A stretch of 64,000 nucleotides of DNA from Ensifer adhaerens (GCF_013283195.1 NZ_JABEKT010000002.1:496001-560000), one strand, 5' to 3'; shown: positions 1 to 8,567, counted from the stretch's first letter. The notes: generated by a model from the letters alone, not told the origin. A program made the numbers and translations.

Positions 1-977
1 AGGATCTGGCTTGCCACCTGCTTGGCGTCGCCGCAGATGCCGACGGTCACTTTCTTGGTGAGCCCTATGCGATCGGAGTTGATGTCGACCTGGATGATCG
101 CGGCGTTCTTCGGCCAATAGTCGATGCCGTAGCCTGGAAGCGTCGAGAACGGGTTGAGGCGGGTGCCGAGTGCGAGCACGACATCGGCCTTTGCGATCAG
201 TTCCATTGCCGCCTTGGAGCCGTTGTAGCCGAGCGGGCCGGCCGCCAGGCGATGGCCGCCGGGAAAGGCGTCGTTGTGCTGATAGCCGCAGCAAACCGGC
301 GCATCGAGCCGCTCGGCAAGCGCAATCGATTCCGCAATCGCGCCGCCGATGACCACGCCGGCACCATTGAGAATGACGGGGAACTTTGCTTCCGACAGCA
401 GTCTCGCCGCCTCGGAAATCGCCTGCTTGCCGCCGGAGGGACGCTCCAGCCGGACGATGCTCGGCAGTTCGACGTCGATCACCTGCGTCCAGTAATCGCG
501 CGGAATGTTGATCTGCGCCGGGGCGCAGCCGCGCCAGGCCTTTTCGATGACCCGGTTGAGCACTTCGGGAACGCGGCTCGCGTCGCGCACCTCTTCCTGG
601 TAGCAGACCATTTCCTCGAACAGCGCCATCTGGTCGACTTCCTGGAAGCCGCCCTGGCCGATCGTCTTGTTGGCCGCCTGCGGCGTGACCAGAAGCATCG
701 GCGTGTGGTTCCAGTAGGCGGTCTTGACCGCGGTCACGAAGCCGGTGACGCCAGGGCCGTTCTGGGCGATCGCCATCGACATGTTGCCGGTGACGCGGGT
801 GTAGCCATCGGCAATCAGCGCGGCGTTGGTTTCATGGGCGCAGTCCCAGAAGGTGATGCCCGCTTTCGGAAAGAGGTCGGAGACCGGCATCATCGCCGAG
901 CCGATAATCCCGAAGGCGTGTTCGATGCCGTGCATCTGGAGGACTTTGATGAAAGCCTCTTCGGTCGTCATTTTCAT
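1..977 (-). CDS. xsc: Sulfoacetaldehyde acetyltransferase, 3'-truncated by window edge
   Basis: This is the N-terminal 325 residues of a thiamine-diphosphate enzyme of the acetolactate synthase superfamily; the C-terminal part lies beyond the left edge. Xsc cleaves sulfoacetaldehyde with phosphate to sulfite and acetyl phosphate, the last carbon-releasing step of taurine breakdown. The N-terminal ThDP-binding PYR domain is clear: HETNAALIADGYTR carries the conserved cofactor-activating Glu (about residue 49), followed by MAIAQNGPGVTGFVTAV. The central Rossmann-like domain begins near residue 200. The ATG at 977 is preceded by AAGGAA at good distance. It is the last visible gene of the tau operon, 42 bases after tauY. 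Assignment to Xsc rather than acetolactate synthase rests on overall resemblance plus the tau context. Confidence 0.93.
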   Translation of the reverse strand, partial: MKMTTEEAFIKVLQMHGIEHAFGIIGSAMMPVSDLFPKAGITFWDCAHETNAALIADGYTRVTGNMSMAIAQNGPGVTGFVTAVKTAYWNHTPMLLVTPQAANKTIGQGGFQEVDQMALFEEMVCYQEEVRDASRVPEVLNRVIEKAWRGCAPAQINIPRDYWTQVIDVELPSIVRLERPSGGKQAISEAARLLSEAKFPVILNGAGVVIGGAIAESIALAERLDAPVCCGYQHNDAFPGGHRLAAGPLGYNGSKAAMELIAKADVVLALGTRLNPFSTLPGYGIDYWPKNAAIIQVDINSDRIGLTKKVTVGICGDAKQVASQI

Positions 978-1019
978 TGTCTGTTTCCTTTCATGTTGAG
1001 TTTGGGGCCGACCGAGCGG

Positions 1020-2417
1020 CTAGAGGATTTCGTCCTTGAGGTAGTACCAGCGGTACATCCCCCACTGGCCGATGCGCCGGAACGGCGTCAGCAGCCCGTG
1101 GCTGGGAAGAGGAGAGGTGAAGATCGGCAGGTCGAGGGTGCCGCCTTTGCCGGCGACCATCTGCGCCATGCGTCGTCCGGCCTGGGCCGAGTACATGACG
1201 CCGTTGCCGCCATAGCCCATGGCGTAGAACAGCGCCTGTTTCGGATCCGGGCGAAAGATGCGCGGCATCATGTCGTGGCTGACATCGACCCAGCCCCACC
1301 AGGAGTAGTCGACCTTGATGCCGGTTAGCACCGGGAACTTGCGGTAGAGGCCTTCCAGCAGCCGGTCGAGGTGTTTCGGGTTGACCGCATCGGTGCCGGT
1401 GATCGCGCTGCGGCTGCCGATCTGCACGCGTCCATCCGGCAGCAGCCGGTAGTAGTGCCGCAGCGTGCGCGTGTCGGTGAGCGGGATGTGCGTCTGAAAG
1501 TTCAGCGCTGATCGTTCCTCGTCGGTGAGCACGCGGGTGACGATCGAGTTCGAGAGGATCGGCATCAGCCGGTGCTTCGTCAGCGGATGCAGGCCGGGTG
1601 AGGTATAGCCGGCCGTCGCGAAGCAGACGGCCCTTGCCCGAACGATGCCGCCGGGGGTGCGAAGGTGGAAGACATTGCCCTTCTGAGTGCAGGCGAGGAC
1701 CGGGCTCGAGGTATGAACGCGGGCGCCGAGCTTTCGCGCGAGAGTGAGGTAGCCGAAGGCGAGCTTGGCCGCGTGGATGCCCATGCCGTCGGGCTCGTAA
1801 AGCGCGCCGACCGCTTCGTTGTCTCGGACGAAATCGCGATGGATCTCGTCGCGGCCGAGGATGCGGGTGCGGTAGCCGAAGACATCATTGAGCACCCAGG
1901 ATTCCGCCTCCAGTGACGGCATCACCTTGTTGCGATGGGCGATATAGAGGTGTCCGCCGTCCTGCGGGTCGCAGGCGATCTCCGGCGAGCGGATGAGGTC
2001 GCGGAAGAGATCGAAGGCCTCGCTGATTTCGACGTGCATCTTCTTTGCAACATCGACGCCCCAGCGCTCGATCCACTGCGAGCGCTTGAGCCGGCCGGCG
2101 GAAATCTGTGCCTGACCGCCGTTGCGGGTGCTGCAGCCCCAGGCGACGCCGTTGGCTTCCAGCACCGTCGCCTTGATGCCATGCTCCCTGGCCAGATGGA
2201 TGGCGCAGGAGAGGCCGGTATATCCCGAGCCGACGATCGCGACGTCGACGTCGATATCCTTCGAAACGGGCCCGTCGTCGGCTGGCGGCGGGCCGGCCGT
2301 TGCGATCCAGTAGGTCGGCGCATAGTCCTTGCCGTCGCCGGGATTGGGCGCGCGGTTGGGATCGTATGCCGGGTCGAAGGGCTTGCTCTGCCGTGGTGTT
2401 CTGACAAGCTGTTCCAT
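1020..2417 (-). CDS. tauY: Taurine dehydrogenase large subunit, FAD-dependent (TauY)
   Basis: A 465-residue DAO-type FAD oxidoreductase. TauXY oxidatively deaminates taurine to sulfoacetaldehyde and ammonium, passing electrons to the respiratory chain. The FAD dinucleotide motif VAIVGSGYTGLSCAIHLA lies near residue 60 and the C-terminal FAD-contacting segment AMGYGGNGVMYSAQAGRRMA near 425. The ATG at 2417 was chosen because AGGAG lies 6 bases upstream; an upstream in-frame start at 2465 would overlap tauX and has no comparable ribosome site. It sits between tauX and xsc, all one direction, which gives the complete taurine to sulfoacetaldehyde to acetyl-phosphate route. Similar proteins can act as other amine or amino acid oxidases, so the specificity is inferred from context. 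Confidence 0.88.
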   Translation of the reverse strand: MEQLVRTPRQSKPFDPAYDPNRAPNPGDGKDYAPTYWIATAGPPPADDGPVSKDIDVDVAIVGSGYTGLSCAIHLAREHGIKATVLEANGVAWGCSTRNGGQAQISAGRLKRSQWIERWGVDVAKKMHVEISEAFDLFRDLIRSPEIACDPQDGGHLYIAHRNKVMPSLEAESWVLNDVFGYRTRILGRDEIHRDFVRDNEAVGALYEPDGMGIHAAKLAFGYLTLARKLGARVHTSSPVLACTQKGNVFHLRTPGGIVRARAVCFATAGYTSPGLHPLTKHRLMPILSNSIVTRVLTDEERSALNFQTHIPLTDTRTLRHYYRLLPDGRVQIGSRSAITGTDAVNPKHLDRLLEGLYRKFPVLTGIKVDYSWWGWVDVSHDMMPRIFRPDPKQALFYAMGYGGNGVMYSAQAGRRMAQMVAGKGGTLDLPIFTSPLPSHGLLTPFRRIGQWGMYRWYYLKDEIL

Positions 2418-2442
2418 GTCGGTCTCCTGGCCTGGCTCGTAC

Positions 2443-2841
2443 TCAGTAGCGGAAGGGAGCCGCAATCAGCGGCCGGTTCTTGCGGAAGGCCTGCTTGCGG
2501 ACGATCTTGCCGTCGCGCAGCGTGAAGAGGTCGCAGCCCTCCGCCTCGATGCGGCTGCCGTCGGCGTTGGTGCCGGAAAAGGTCCATTCCGAAACGCCGC
2601 GGTCGCCATGGACGAAGTGGCCGTGATGCGCCCAGTGTGCATCCGCCATCGTCCCCCACACGCCGCTGAAGGCGGTGGCGATCGCATCGGTGCCTTCGAC
2701 ACGCGTGCCGTGGGCTTCGTCGCCGGCGACCGTGTTGAAGATGCAATCGCTGGCGAAGAAGGACATCACGCCGTCGATGTCGTGCCGGTTGAAGGCGTCG
2801 AAGAGGTCGGAGAGGTCGTTGGCGGTGATCGGGGCGGTCAT
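2443..2841 (-). CDS. tauX: Taurine dehydrogenase small subunit, SnoaL/NTF2-like (TauX)
   Basis: A 132-residue protein with a SnoaL/NTF2-like alpha+beta fold: an early helix pair (DLFDAFNRHDIDGVMSFFA) and strands ending near ISEWTFSG-type sheet segments, then LFTLRDGKIVRKQAFRK. In taurine-degrading bacteria a small protein of this kind precedes tauY and is called the small subunit of taurine dehydrogenase; its exact catalytic role is unclear. The ATG at 2841 has AAGGAA 8 bases upstream. The stop lies 25 bases before the chosen tauY start. A generic NTF2-like protein would be the fallback name; position directly before tauY makes TauX likely. Confidence 0.8.
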   Translation of the reverse strand: MTAPITANDLSDLFDAFNRHDIDGVMSFFASDCIFNTVAGDEAHGTRVEGTDAIATAFSGVWGTMADAHWAHHGHFVHGDRGVSEWTFSGTNADGSRIEAEGCDLFTLRDGKIVRKQAFRKNRPLIAAPFRY

Positions 2842-2947
2842 ATGTCAGTTCCTTGCGTGTTGCAGGCGATGAATTCGGGCATGGCTTCGCCGTGGCCGGA
2901 TGAACCGGCAGGATCGGCTTTGTCTGTCTGGTGATGGGGCCTTTAGG

Positions 2948-2969
2948 GCCGAGCGGTTATCCGCTCGGC
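2948..2969. terminator. Stem-loop between tauC and tauX
   Basis: A perfect 9-bp stem GCCGAGCGG (2948-2956) with a TTAT loop and CCGCTCGGC (2961-2969) lies in the 156-base gap between tauC and tauX. There is no T-run, so it may be an mRNA-stabilising or attenuating hairpin that separates a transport segment (tauABC) from an enzyme segment (tauXY-xsc), not a full terminator. The remainder of this gap shows no gene. Confidence 0.5.
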
Positions 2970-2997
2970 GGCTGGCGTCCTGTCGAAGGGAGCATCG

Positions 2998-3825
2998 TCA
3001 CACCTTGCCCTTCCAGGGAATGAGCGCCTTTTCGAGATGGCGGATCAGGAGGTCGAAAGCGAAAGCGAAGACGCCGATGACGATGATGCCCATGATCACG
3101 GTGTCGCTGGCAAGGAACTCGGCGGCGTTCAGAACCATGAAGCCGAGGCCTCGGTGAGCGGCGACCATTTCGGCCGCAACCAGCGTCGTCCAGCCGACAC
3201 CGATGCCGATGCGCATGCCGGTGAAGATCTCGGGCAGCGCTGCCTTCAAAATGACGTGGCTGATGACCTGACGCCGGCTCGCACCCATCGCATAGGCCGC
3301 ATGGATCTGCTCGATCGAAACGGAGCGCACGCCGGCGCGGGCGGCAATCGCCATCGGCGCGAAGATCGCCAGGAAGATCAGGAACACCTTGGGGAATTCG
3401 CCGATGCCGAGCCAGATGATGATCAGCGGCAGGTAGGCAAGCGGCGGCAGGGGGCGGTAGAACTCGATGATCGGATCGAACAGCCCGCGCATCACCCGGT
3501 TGACGCCCATGAGGATGCCGATCGGAACTGCGGTGACGAGCGCCAGCGCGAAGGCGCCGAGCACGCGGCCGAGGCTTGCGAGCGTATGCTGGGCGAGTGT
3601 CGAGTTGGAGACGCCCTCCGTCAGCGCGATCACGAACTTGTCCCAGACGGCCAAAGGCGACGGCAGGAACAGCGGTTTCACCCATTGCATCTCGGTGATC
3701 AGCAGCCAGAGCGCGACGAGCGTCAGCGCGGTCAGGAGGCTGATATGCCCGCTCATGCCTTCGCCGGGGGCGCCGTAGATCCGGCCCGGCTTGACCGGCT
3801 TGGCCTTCATCACGCGCTCAAGCAT
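2998..3825 (-). CDS. tauC: Taurine ABC transporter permease (TauC)
   Basis: A 275-residue inner-membrane permease of the SsuC/TauC (BPD_transp_1) family with about six hydrophobic segments, beginning with [16 protein letters not shown] near residue 30. The cytoplasmic EAA loop ([24 protein letters not shown]) that docks with the ATPase lies near residue 190. It carries taurine across the membrane with TauA and TauB. The ATG at 3825 overlaps the end of tauB by 8 bases and has GGAG 7 bases upstream; a longer reading to 3930 would run through tauB and is not credible. Related permeases import nitrate or alkanesulfonates, but the surrounding tauR, tauXY and xsc favour taurine. Confidence 0.92.
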   Translation of the reverse strand: MLERVMKAKPVKPGRIYGAPGEGMSGHISLLTALTLVALWLLITEMQWVKPLFLPSPLAVWDKFVIALTEGVSNSTLAQHTLASLGRVLGAFALALVTAVPIGILMGVNRVMRGLFDPIIEFYRPLPPLAYLPLIIIWLGIGEFPKVFLIFLAIFAPMAIAARAGVRSVSIEQIHAAYAMGASRRQVISHVILKAALPEIFTGMRIGIGVGWTTLVAAEMVAAHRGLGFMVLNAAEFLASDTVIMGIIVIGVFAFAFDLLIRHLEKALIPWKGKV

Positions 3826-4630
3826 GGAGGAGCTCCGGGTTTCCGGACTGGCGCTCGTCGCCGTAGATGATGCTGAGGATCTGTTCACGCATGTCGATGA
3901 AGTCGCGACTGGATTTGATTGCACGGGCATTGCCTCCTTCCAGGAACCGTTTGTTGAAATCGAGCTCGTAGGTGTGGGTGATCCGTCCGGGCCGCGGCGA
4001 CATCACGATCAGCCGCGAGCCGAGGAACAACGCCTCCTCGACGCTGTGGGTGATGAAAAAGAACATCTTGTTGGTCAGCTGCCAGACTTTCAGCAGCAGT
4101 TCCTGGATGGTCTCGCGCGTCAGCGCGTCGAGCGCCGCCATCGGCTCGTCCATCAACAGCATCGACGGATCGCAGCTCAAGGCACGGGCGATGCCGACGC
4201 GCTGCTGCATGCCGCCGGACAGGTGATAGATCATGTGCCGGTGGAAATCCTGCAGGCCGACGAGGGCAAGGTTCTTGGCGGCCACCTCGTGGCGCGTCGC
4301 CTTGTCGACGCCCCGCAGTTTCAGTCCGAATTCGGTGTTGTCGATGACGTTGAGCCAAGGCAGCAGCGCGTGCTTCTGGAACACGACCCCGCGGTCGGCA
4401 CCGGGGCCGGAGACGCGGCGGTGTCCGAGCGTAATTTCGCCGGCGCTCGGGGCCATGAAGCCCGCCATCAGATTGAGCAGCGTGGTCTTGCCGCAGCCGG
4501 AGGCGCCGAGTGCCACGACGAAATCGCCGCTCTTGATCTCGAGGTTGACGCCCTTGAGCGCGATGACCGCCTCGTCCGTGTAGAGACCAGGATAGGTCAG
4601 GCTCACATTGCTGACATTGAGAGTTTCCAT
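3818..4630 (-). CDS. tauB: Taurine ABC transporter ATP-binding protein (TauB)
   Basis: A 270-residue ABC ATPase that powers taurine import. Visible motifs are Walker A GASGCGKT (about residue 43), the Q-loop [11 protein letters not shown], signature LSGGMQQR, Walker B MLLMDEP and the H-loop [10 protein letters not shown]. Length and motif spacing are typical of the TauB/SsuB group. It is the middle gene of tauABC; its 3' end overlaps the tauC start by 8 bases, which suggests translational coupling, and it begins 81 bases after tauA. Confidence 0.94.
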   Translation of the reverse strand: METLNVSNVSLTYPGLYTDEAVIALKGVNLEIKSGDFVVALGASGCGKTTLLNLMAGFMAPSAGEITLGHRRVSGPGADRGVVFQKHALLPWLNVIDNTEFGLKLRGVDKATRHEVAAKNLALVGLQDFHRHMIYHLSGGMQQRVGIARALSCDPSMLLMDEPMAALDALTRETIQELLLKVWQLTNKMFFFITHSVEEALFLGSRLIVMSPRPGRITHTYELDFNKRFLEGGNARAIKSSRDFIDMREQILSIIYGDERQSGNPELLHA

Positions 4631-4674
4631 TGGAAAGGCCTTTCGAAAAACGGCTGTTGAGTGGCGTTGGCGGC

Positions 4675-4701
4675 GCTCCTGGCCGACGGGTGGCCAGGAG
4701 C
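4675..4701. terminator. Stem-loop downstream of tauA
   Basis: A perfect 10-bp stem, GCTCCTGGCC (4675-4684) and GGCCAGGAGC (4692-4701) with a 7-base loop, sits in the 81-base gap just after the tauA stop. Hairpins at this position in ABC operons commonly protect the binding-protein message so that it is made in excess over the membrane parts. No T-run follows, so full termination is unlikely. Confidence 0.6.
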
Positions 4702-4711
4702 TAAGCGTCGG

Positions 4712-5731
4712 CTACTTCGCAGCCTCTTTCGCGTAGGCGCTGTTGACATAGGGCGCGTAGTCGTCGAGCGCCTTGTCGATCTGCTTCTGGTCGGCAAGGA
4801 ACTTTGCGCTTTCGGTGAGCGCGCGAAGCGCACCGCCGCCAAGCCAGGTTTCGGAGGCCTGCTCCTCAGCCGTCGGGAACGACAGGAGGTTCAGTGCTTC
4901 CACGGTGCCGGCGCCATCGCCGCCGATCAGCTTGACGATGTTCTGGACCGGTGCGGAGTCCGCCGTCCAGCTGGCGGCGTTCGCCTTGTAGTCGGCATAG
5001 GATTCGGCCAGTACCTTGGTGAAGGCGGCCATGAATTTCGGGTTTTCGGCGGCCCATTTCTTGTCGACCACCAGTCCGTCGAAGGTGGGCACGCTTGCCG
5101 CGCCGATCACTTCGGAATCGGAGATCACCTTGCCGGTCTTCAGGAGTTCCGACAGGGCCGGCGGCCAGACATAGGCGGCATCGATATCGCCGCGCTGCCA
5201 GGCGGCAACGATCTGCGGCGGCTTCATGTTGAGGATGTTGACTTCGCGCGGATCGACCTTCCATACCTGCTCAAGGCCGACCAGCAGATGGAAATGCGAG
5301 GTTGAGACGAACGGCACGCCTACCGAGCGCCCGACCAGATCTTCGGGCTTCTCGATGCCGGAACCTTCGCGGGCTACGAGCGCCTCCGACTTGCCGATGT
5401 TGTCGAGGATCCAGAACAGTTCGAGATCGACGCCGCGGGTTGCTGCGGCCGTGGTCCCGGTCGAGCCGATAACGCCGATCGGCACGTTGCCGGATGCAAG
5501 CGCCGTCGAGATGTCGCCGCCGGAGCTGAATTGGCGCCAGTCGACGATATAGCCCGCCTCCTTGGCGGCGGCGTCGAAGCGGCCGTCGGCGATCGCCGCG
5601 ATGAACGGACCGACGATCTGCTGGTAGCCGATGATCACGTTGGTCTCGGCGCGGGCAAGGCTGGAAGTCAGGAGGCTGGCCGCAATCGTGGCTGCCCCCG
5701 CCATATATTTCAAGGCGTTGGAGTAGAACAT
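4712..5731 (-). CDS. tauA: Taurine-binding periplasmic protein (TauA)
   Basis: A 339-residue solute-binding protein of the SsuA/TauA family. A signal peptide of about 28 residues ends at SSLARA before ETNVIIGYQQIVGP. Family-typical segments follow: FSSGGDISTALASGNVPIGV and GSTGTTAAATRGVDLELFWI near the ligand pocket, and PPQIVAAWQRGDIDAAYVWPP. It captures taurine in the periplasm and hands it to TauC. The ATG at 5731 is preceded by GAGGGAA. It is the first gene of the tau operon, divergent from tauR, and the likely TauR-controlled promoter lies directly upstream. Confidence 0.94.
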   Translation of the reverse strand: MFYSNALKYMAGAATIAASLLTSSLARAETNVIIGYQQIVGPFIAAIADGRFDAAAKEAGYIVDWRQFSSGGDISTALASGNVPIGVIGSTGTTAAATRGVDLELFWILDNIGKSEALVAREGSGIEKPEDLVGRSVGVPFVSTSHFHLLVGLEQVWKVDPREVNILNMKPPQIVAAWQRGDIDAAYVWPPALSELLKTGKVISDSEVIGAASVPTFDGLVVDKKWAAENPKFMAAFTKVLAESYADYKANAASWTADSAPVQNIVKLIGGDGAGTVEALNLLSFPTAEEQASETWLGGGALRALTESAKFLADQKQIDKALDDYAPYVNSAYAKEAAK

Positions 5732-5830
5732 GTGTTTCCCTCTGGTTCCGACCCCGTTTTTCGGGATCTGTCGACTGTTTTGCCGATCTCATTTTCGACC
5801 ATTAGGAATAGAGCAGCTTTGCCGTTTGCT

Positions 5831-5862
5831 TTATAGCCAGATTGAAAGTTAGATAAGTCCAG
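5831..5862. promoter_or_regulatory. Candidate TauR operator (two direct repeats)
   Basis: The 154-base tauA-tauR divergent gap holds TTATAGCCAG (5831-5840) and ATAAGTCCAG (5853-5862), in the same orientation with starts 22 bases apart. Read on the minus strand they are CTGGCTATAA and CTGGACTTAT, matching the CTGGACYTAA direct-repeat site I recall for Rhodobacter TauR at 7 and 9 of 10 positions. Two repeats about two helical turns apart fit a dimeric MocR-type regulator activating tauABC. Recognised by eye only. Confidence 0.6.
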
Positions 5863-5885
5863 TTGTCGTCGTTGGGAGATCGGAC

Positions 5886-7358
5886 GTGGCGCGCATCTCT
5901 GTTCCGGAAACCGTGTTCTTCGTCGACCGGGCGGGCCGCGCCAGCTTGCAGGCCCAGATCCGCGAGACGGTCGTTTCCGCCGTGCTGTCGGGACGACTGC
6001 CGCCAGGTGCCCAGCTTCCCTCTACCCGCAAGCTTGCAAACTATCTCAATATTTCCCGCCTGACCGTCACGCTTGCCTATCAGGAACTGGCGACCCAGGG
6101 ATATCTCGACGCGGCCGACCGCAGCAGTTTCCGGGTCGCCGACAAGCCCCCCTTCAACGTGCTCGGCGCGGACGTGGCTCCACCGGACGCGGAAGCTGTG
6201 GACTGGTCGTCCAAGCTGCGCTCGACCTTTCGTGTCGCCAAGCAGATGCGCAAGCCGCTCGACTGGAGGCGGTATCCGTACCCCTTTCTCTACGGCCAGA
6301 TGGACCCGTCTCTGTTCGATCTCTCCGCCTGGCGAGATTGTGCCCGACGAGCGCTGGCGCGCGAAGACTTCGAACTGATGGCCGGCGATTTCGCCGCGTC
6401 GGATGACGTGCAACTGGTCAATTACATTTGTTCGCGTACGCTGCCCGGGCGGGGCATTCGGGCCAATCCCGATGAGATCCTGGTGACGGTGGGGGCGCAG
6501 AATGCGCTCTGGATCGTTATTCAGCTGTTGCTGCGGCGTGGCTCGCATGCCGTCTGTGAAAACCCCTGCCACCCGGATATGAGTGCCTCGCTGCGGCTGA
6601 GCGGTGCCAAGGTCACGGTGCTGGACGTCGACGACGGCGGGCTGCCGCCGGCGAACCTGCCTGAGCAGGTCGACGCCGTGTTCGTGACGCCGAGCCATCA
6701 CTCCCCGACGGGAGCAACGATGCCGATGGATCGCCGCGTCGCGCTGCTCGAAGCCGCTTCAAGCAGGGACTTCGTCATCATCGAGGACGATTACGAGTTC
6801 GAAATGAGCTTTCTCGCCCCGCCGTCGCCGGCGCTGAAGGCCTTCGACAGAAACGGGCGGGTGTTTTACATCGGCAGTTTCTCGAAATCGCTCTTTCCCG
6901 GTCTGCGGCTCGGCTATCTCGTGGCGCCGGCGCCTGTGATCCGGGAGGCGCGGGCGCTGCGCGCCCTGATGCTGCGCCATCCGCCGGGCCATCTGCAGCG
7001 CACGGCCGCCTATTTCCTGGCGCTTGGCCACTACGACGCCGTGCTGCACCGGATGCGGGAGGAATATCACCTGCGCCATCGGGTTATGGCAGAGGCGCTC
7101 AATGCCAACGGACTGAAGATCGCCGGATCGGCAGCCTTCGGCGGGACCTCGTTCTGGATCGAAGGGTCTGACGGTCTGGATGCCGACAGGCTGATGGCCG
7201 ACCTGCGGGAAGACGGGGTGCTGATCGAATGCGGATCGCCGTTCTTTCCGACCGAAGAGGAAAGCTGCCGCTTCTTCCGCATGGGGTACTCGTCGATCGG
7301 CCGGGACCGCATTGCCGACGGCGTCAAGTTGACGGCAAGCCGAATGGCGCAACGCTGA
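5886..7358 (+). CDS. tauR: MocR-family taurine regulator (TauR)
   Basis: A 490-residue MocR/GabR-type regulator: an N-terminal GntR winged helix (LQAQIRETVVSAVLSGRL ... LPSTRKLANYLNISRLTVT, residues about 20-75) joined to a PLP fold-type I aminotransferase-like domain. The PLP-binding lysine is in GSFSKSLFPGLRLGYL (near residue 335), and VIIEDDYEFEMS carries the pyridine-contacting Asp. Family members activate taurine genes when PLP and substrate bind. The GTG start at 5886 follows GGGAG; no better ATG exists. It is divergent from tauA, with paired direct repeats between them. Other MocR proteins control GABA or PLP genes; context picks TauR. Confidence 0.9.
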   Translation: MARISVPETVFFVDRAGRASLQAQIRETVVSAVLSGRLPPGAQLPSTRKLANYLNISRLTVTLAYQELATQGYLDAADRSSFRVADKPPFNVLGADVAPPDAEAVDWSSKLRSTFRVAKQMRKPLDWRRYPYPFLYGQMDPSLFDLSAWRDCARRALAREDFELMAGDFAASDDVQLVNYICSRTLPGRGIRANPDEILVTVGAQNALWIVIQLLLRRGSHAVCENPCHPDMSASLRLSGAKVTVLDVDDGGLPPANLPEQVDAVFVTPSHHSPTGATMPMDRRVALLEAASSRDFVIIEDDYEFEMSFLAPPSPALKAFDRNGRVFYIGSFSKSLFPGLRLGYLVAPAPVIREARALRALMLRHPPGHLQRTAAYFLALGHYDAVLHRMREEYHLRHRVMAEALNANGLKIAGSAAFGGTSFWIEGSDGLDADRLMADLREDGVLIECGSPFFPTEEESCRFFRMGYSSIGRDRIADGVKLTASRMAQR

Positions 7359-7366
7359 TCGAAAAG

Positions 7367-7385
7367 GCCCCGGCGTCGCCGGGGC
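7367..7385. terminator. Stem-loop after tauR
   Basis: GCCCCGGC (7367-7374), loop GTC, GCCGGGGC (7378-7385): a perfect 8-bp GC stem starting 8 bases after the tauR stop. There is no T-run, so it is either a weak terminator or a 3'-end stabiliser shared with the convergent small gene. Confidence 0.55.
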
Positions 7386-7423
7386 TCCGTCCCGTCAGCC
7401 GGGATCGGCGTGCCTGCCGCTTT

Positions 7424-7615
7424 CTAGCCGTTCGACAGAAGGGCCAGGATCTCGGTGCGGTTAAGCTTCTTGCCGCTCGCGACGTCGAAAATCCGAAGCG
7501 CGATCCGGTTGGCGGGTGGGTCGGATTGGGTGCAATTGTTCTGGGTGCACCACTCGGCCAGAGCTTCACGCATCTCGATGATATCGGTTGCTGGCGGATT
7601 GCGGGTGTTTGACAT
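7424..7615 (-). CDS. Small hypothetical protein, 63 aa
   Basis: A 63-residue soluble protein of mixed composition (DIIEMREALAEWCTQNNC then FDVASGKKLNRTEILALL). GAGG lies 7 bases before the ATG at 7615, and codon use looks like that of the neighbours, with no strong competing frame. No domain recognised. It stands alone between tauR (convergent) and the GntR gene (same strand, 105 bases upstream). The helical C-terminal half could form a small dimer, but no function can be assigned. Confidence 0.55.
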   Translation of the reverse strand: MSNTRNPPATDIIEMREALAEWCTQNNCTQSDPPANRIALRIFDVASGKKLNRTEILALLSNG

Positions 7616-7720
7616 GGCAGAACCTCATTTTCGCCTTGAGCTTAGGTTCTGCACCACTCCGTCACAACTCTGAGAAATCAGGGGGAACCGGCCGTTTTAC
7701 CCATCAGAAAGCACGGTACG

Positions 7721-8392
7721 TCATGCCTGACGCGCAGCGCTTTCAGTTGGGGCGGCATCGCCCGTCTGGCGGATATGCGCCTCGATCAGGTGTTTGAGAT
7801 CGGCGACATCGCGGGCTTCGAGCGCATCGACCATCATGTGGTGCTCGCGCGCCGAGCGTTCGACGCGGGCTCGTGTGCGCCACTGCGAGACCGGTGCCGA
7901 CGAGGTGCGTTGGCGGATTTCGGAAACGAGATCCACAAGCTCGTTGTTGCCCGACAGGAGCAAGAGTTCGCGATGGAAGGCGAGGTTTGCCTCGTAGTGC
8001 TCCAGCACGGTGCCCTCCATCGTCATCCGGTCAAAATGGCTGGCGAGTTGGCGCAGTTTGGCGATGCTTTCGGGCGTGGCCCTTTCCACCATCAGGTCCG
8101 CCACCGCGGTTTCGAGGATGACGCGGATGTCACTGACTTCCTGCGCGCGCCGCCCGTCCGGCTGATAGACGTGATAGCCGCGGTTGGGCACATGTTCGAC
8201 CAGACGCTTCTGTGACAGCCGGTCAAGAGCCCGACGAACCTCCGGCCGGGTGCAATCGTAGCGCTTTTCCAGGTCGATCTGCTTGAGCCAGGTGCCGGCC
8301 GGAAGCACCCCGGTCAGGATGTCTTCGAGAACGAGATCGGTGACGTCTCGGTCGTTGGCCGCATTTTCGGTCACATCGTGCATTTCGGTCAT
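7721..8392 (-). CDS. GntR-family regulator, FCD/FadR subfamily
   Basis: A 223-residue regulator. The N-terminal winged helix covers residues about 15-75 (LEDILTGVLPAGTWLKQIDL ... CTRPEVRRALDRLSQKRLVE) and an FCD ligand domain follows (IRVILETAVADLMVERA ... EANLAFHRELLLLSGNNELV ... REHHMMVDALEARD), with the His/Asp residues that bind a metal or carboxylate in this class. The ATG at 8392 was chosen because AGGA sits 6 bases upstream; a start at 8398 is too close. It is divergent from the M20/ABC operon, and two inverted repeats in the shared gap are likely operators, so it probably controls that operon in response to an organic or amino acid. Confidence 0.88.
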   Translation of the reverse strand: MTEMHDVTENAANDRDVTDLVLEDILTGVLPAGTWLKQIDLEKRYDCTRPEVRRALDRLSQKRLVEHVPNRGYHVYQPDGRRAQEVSDIRVILETAVADLMVERATPESIAKLRQLASHFDRMTMEGTVLEHYEANLAFHRELLLLSGNNELVDLVSEIRQRTSSAPVSQWRTRARVERSAREHHMMVDALEARDVADLKHLIEAHIRQTGDAAPTESAARQA

Positions 8393-8464
8393 GGGCATTC
8401 CTGTTTTCTCGTTTGCCGGCGGGCTCGTTTGGTTCGATCCGCGATCGGTGCGAATTCGGCGTGA

Positions 8465-8487
8465 GATGGATACCGAAAATATCCATC
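8465..8487. promoter_or_regulatory. Inverted repeat, candidate GntR operator 1
   Basis: Perfect 8-bp arms GATGGATA (8465-8472) and TATCCATC (8480-8487) separated by 7 bases, in the divergent gap between the GntR gene and the M20 amidohydrolase gene. The size fits a dimeric regulator site lying 72 bases upstream of the gntR start. Its neighbour palindrome at 8520-8535 is unrelated in sequence. Confidence 0.5.
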
Positions 8488-8519
8488 GCCGCCCATTGCG
8501 CAAATTATTTTTGTATCCT

Positions 8520-8535
8520 AAATTGGCGCCAATTT
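8520..8535. promoter_or_regulatory. Perfect 16-bp palindrome, candidate operator 2
   Basis: AAATTGGCGCCAATTT is a perfect palindrome 33 bases before the amidohydrolase start, in an AT-rich promoter-like stretch (the run ATTATTTTTGTATCC lies just upstream). The position suits repression or activation of the M20/ABC operon by the divergent GntR protein. Confidence 0.55.
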
Positions 8536-8567
8536 TGGTAACTATCGCATGTGGGACGCTAAACGCA

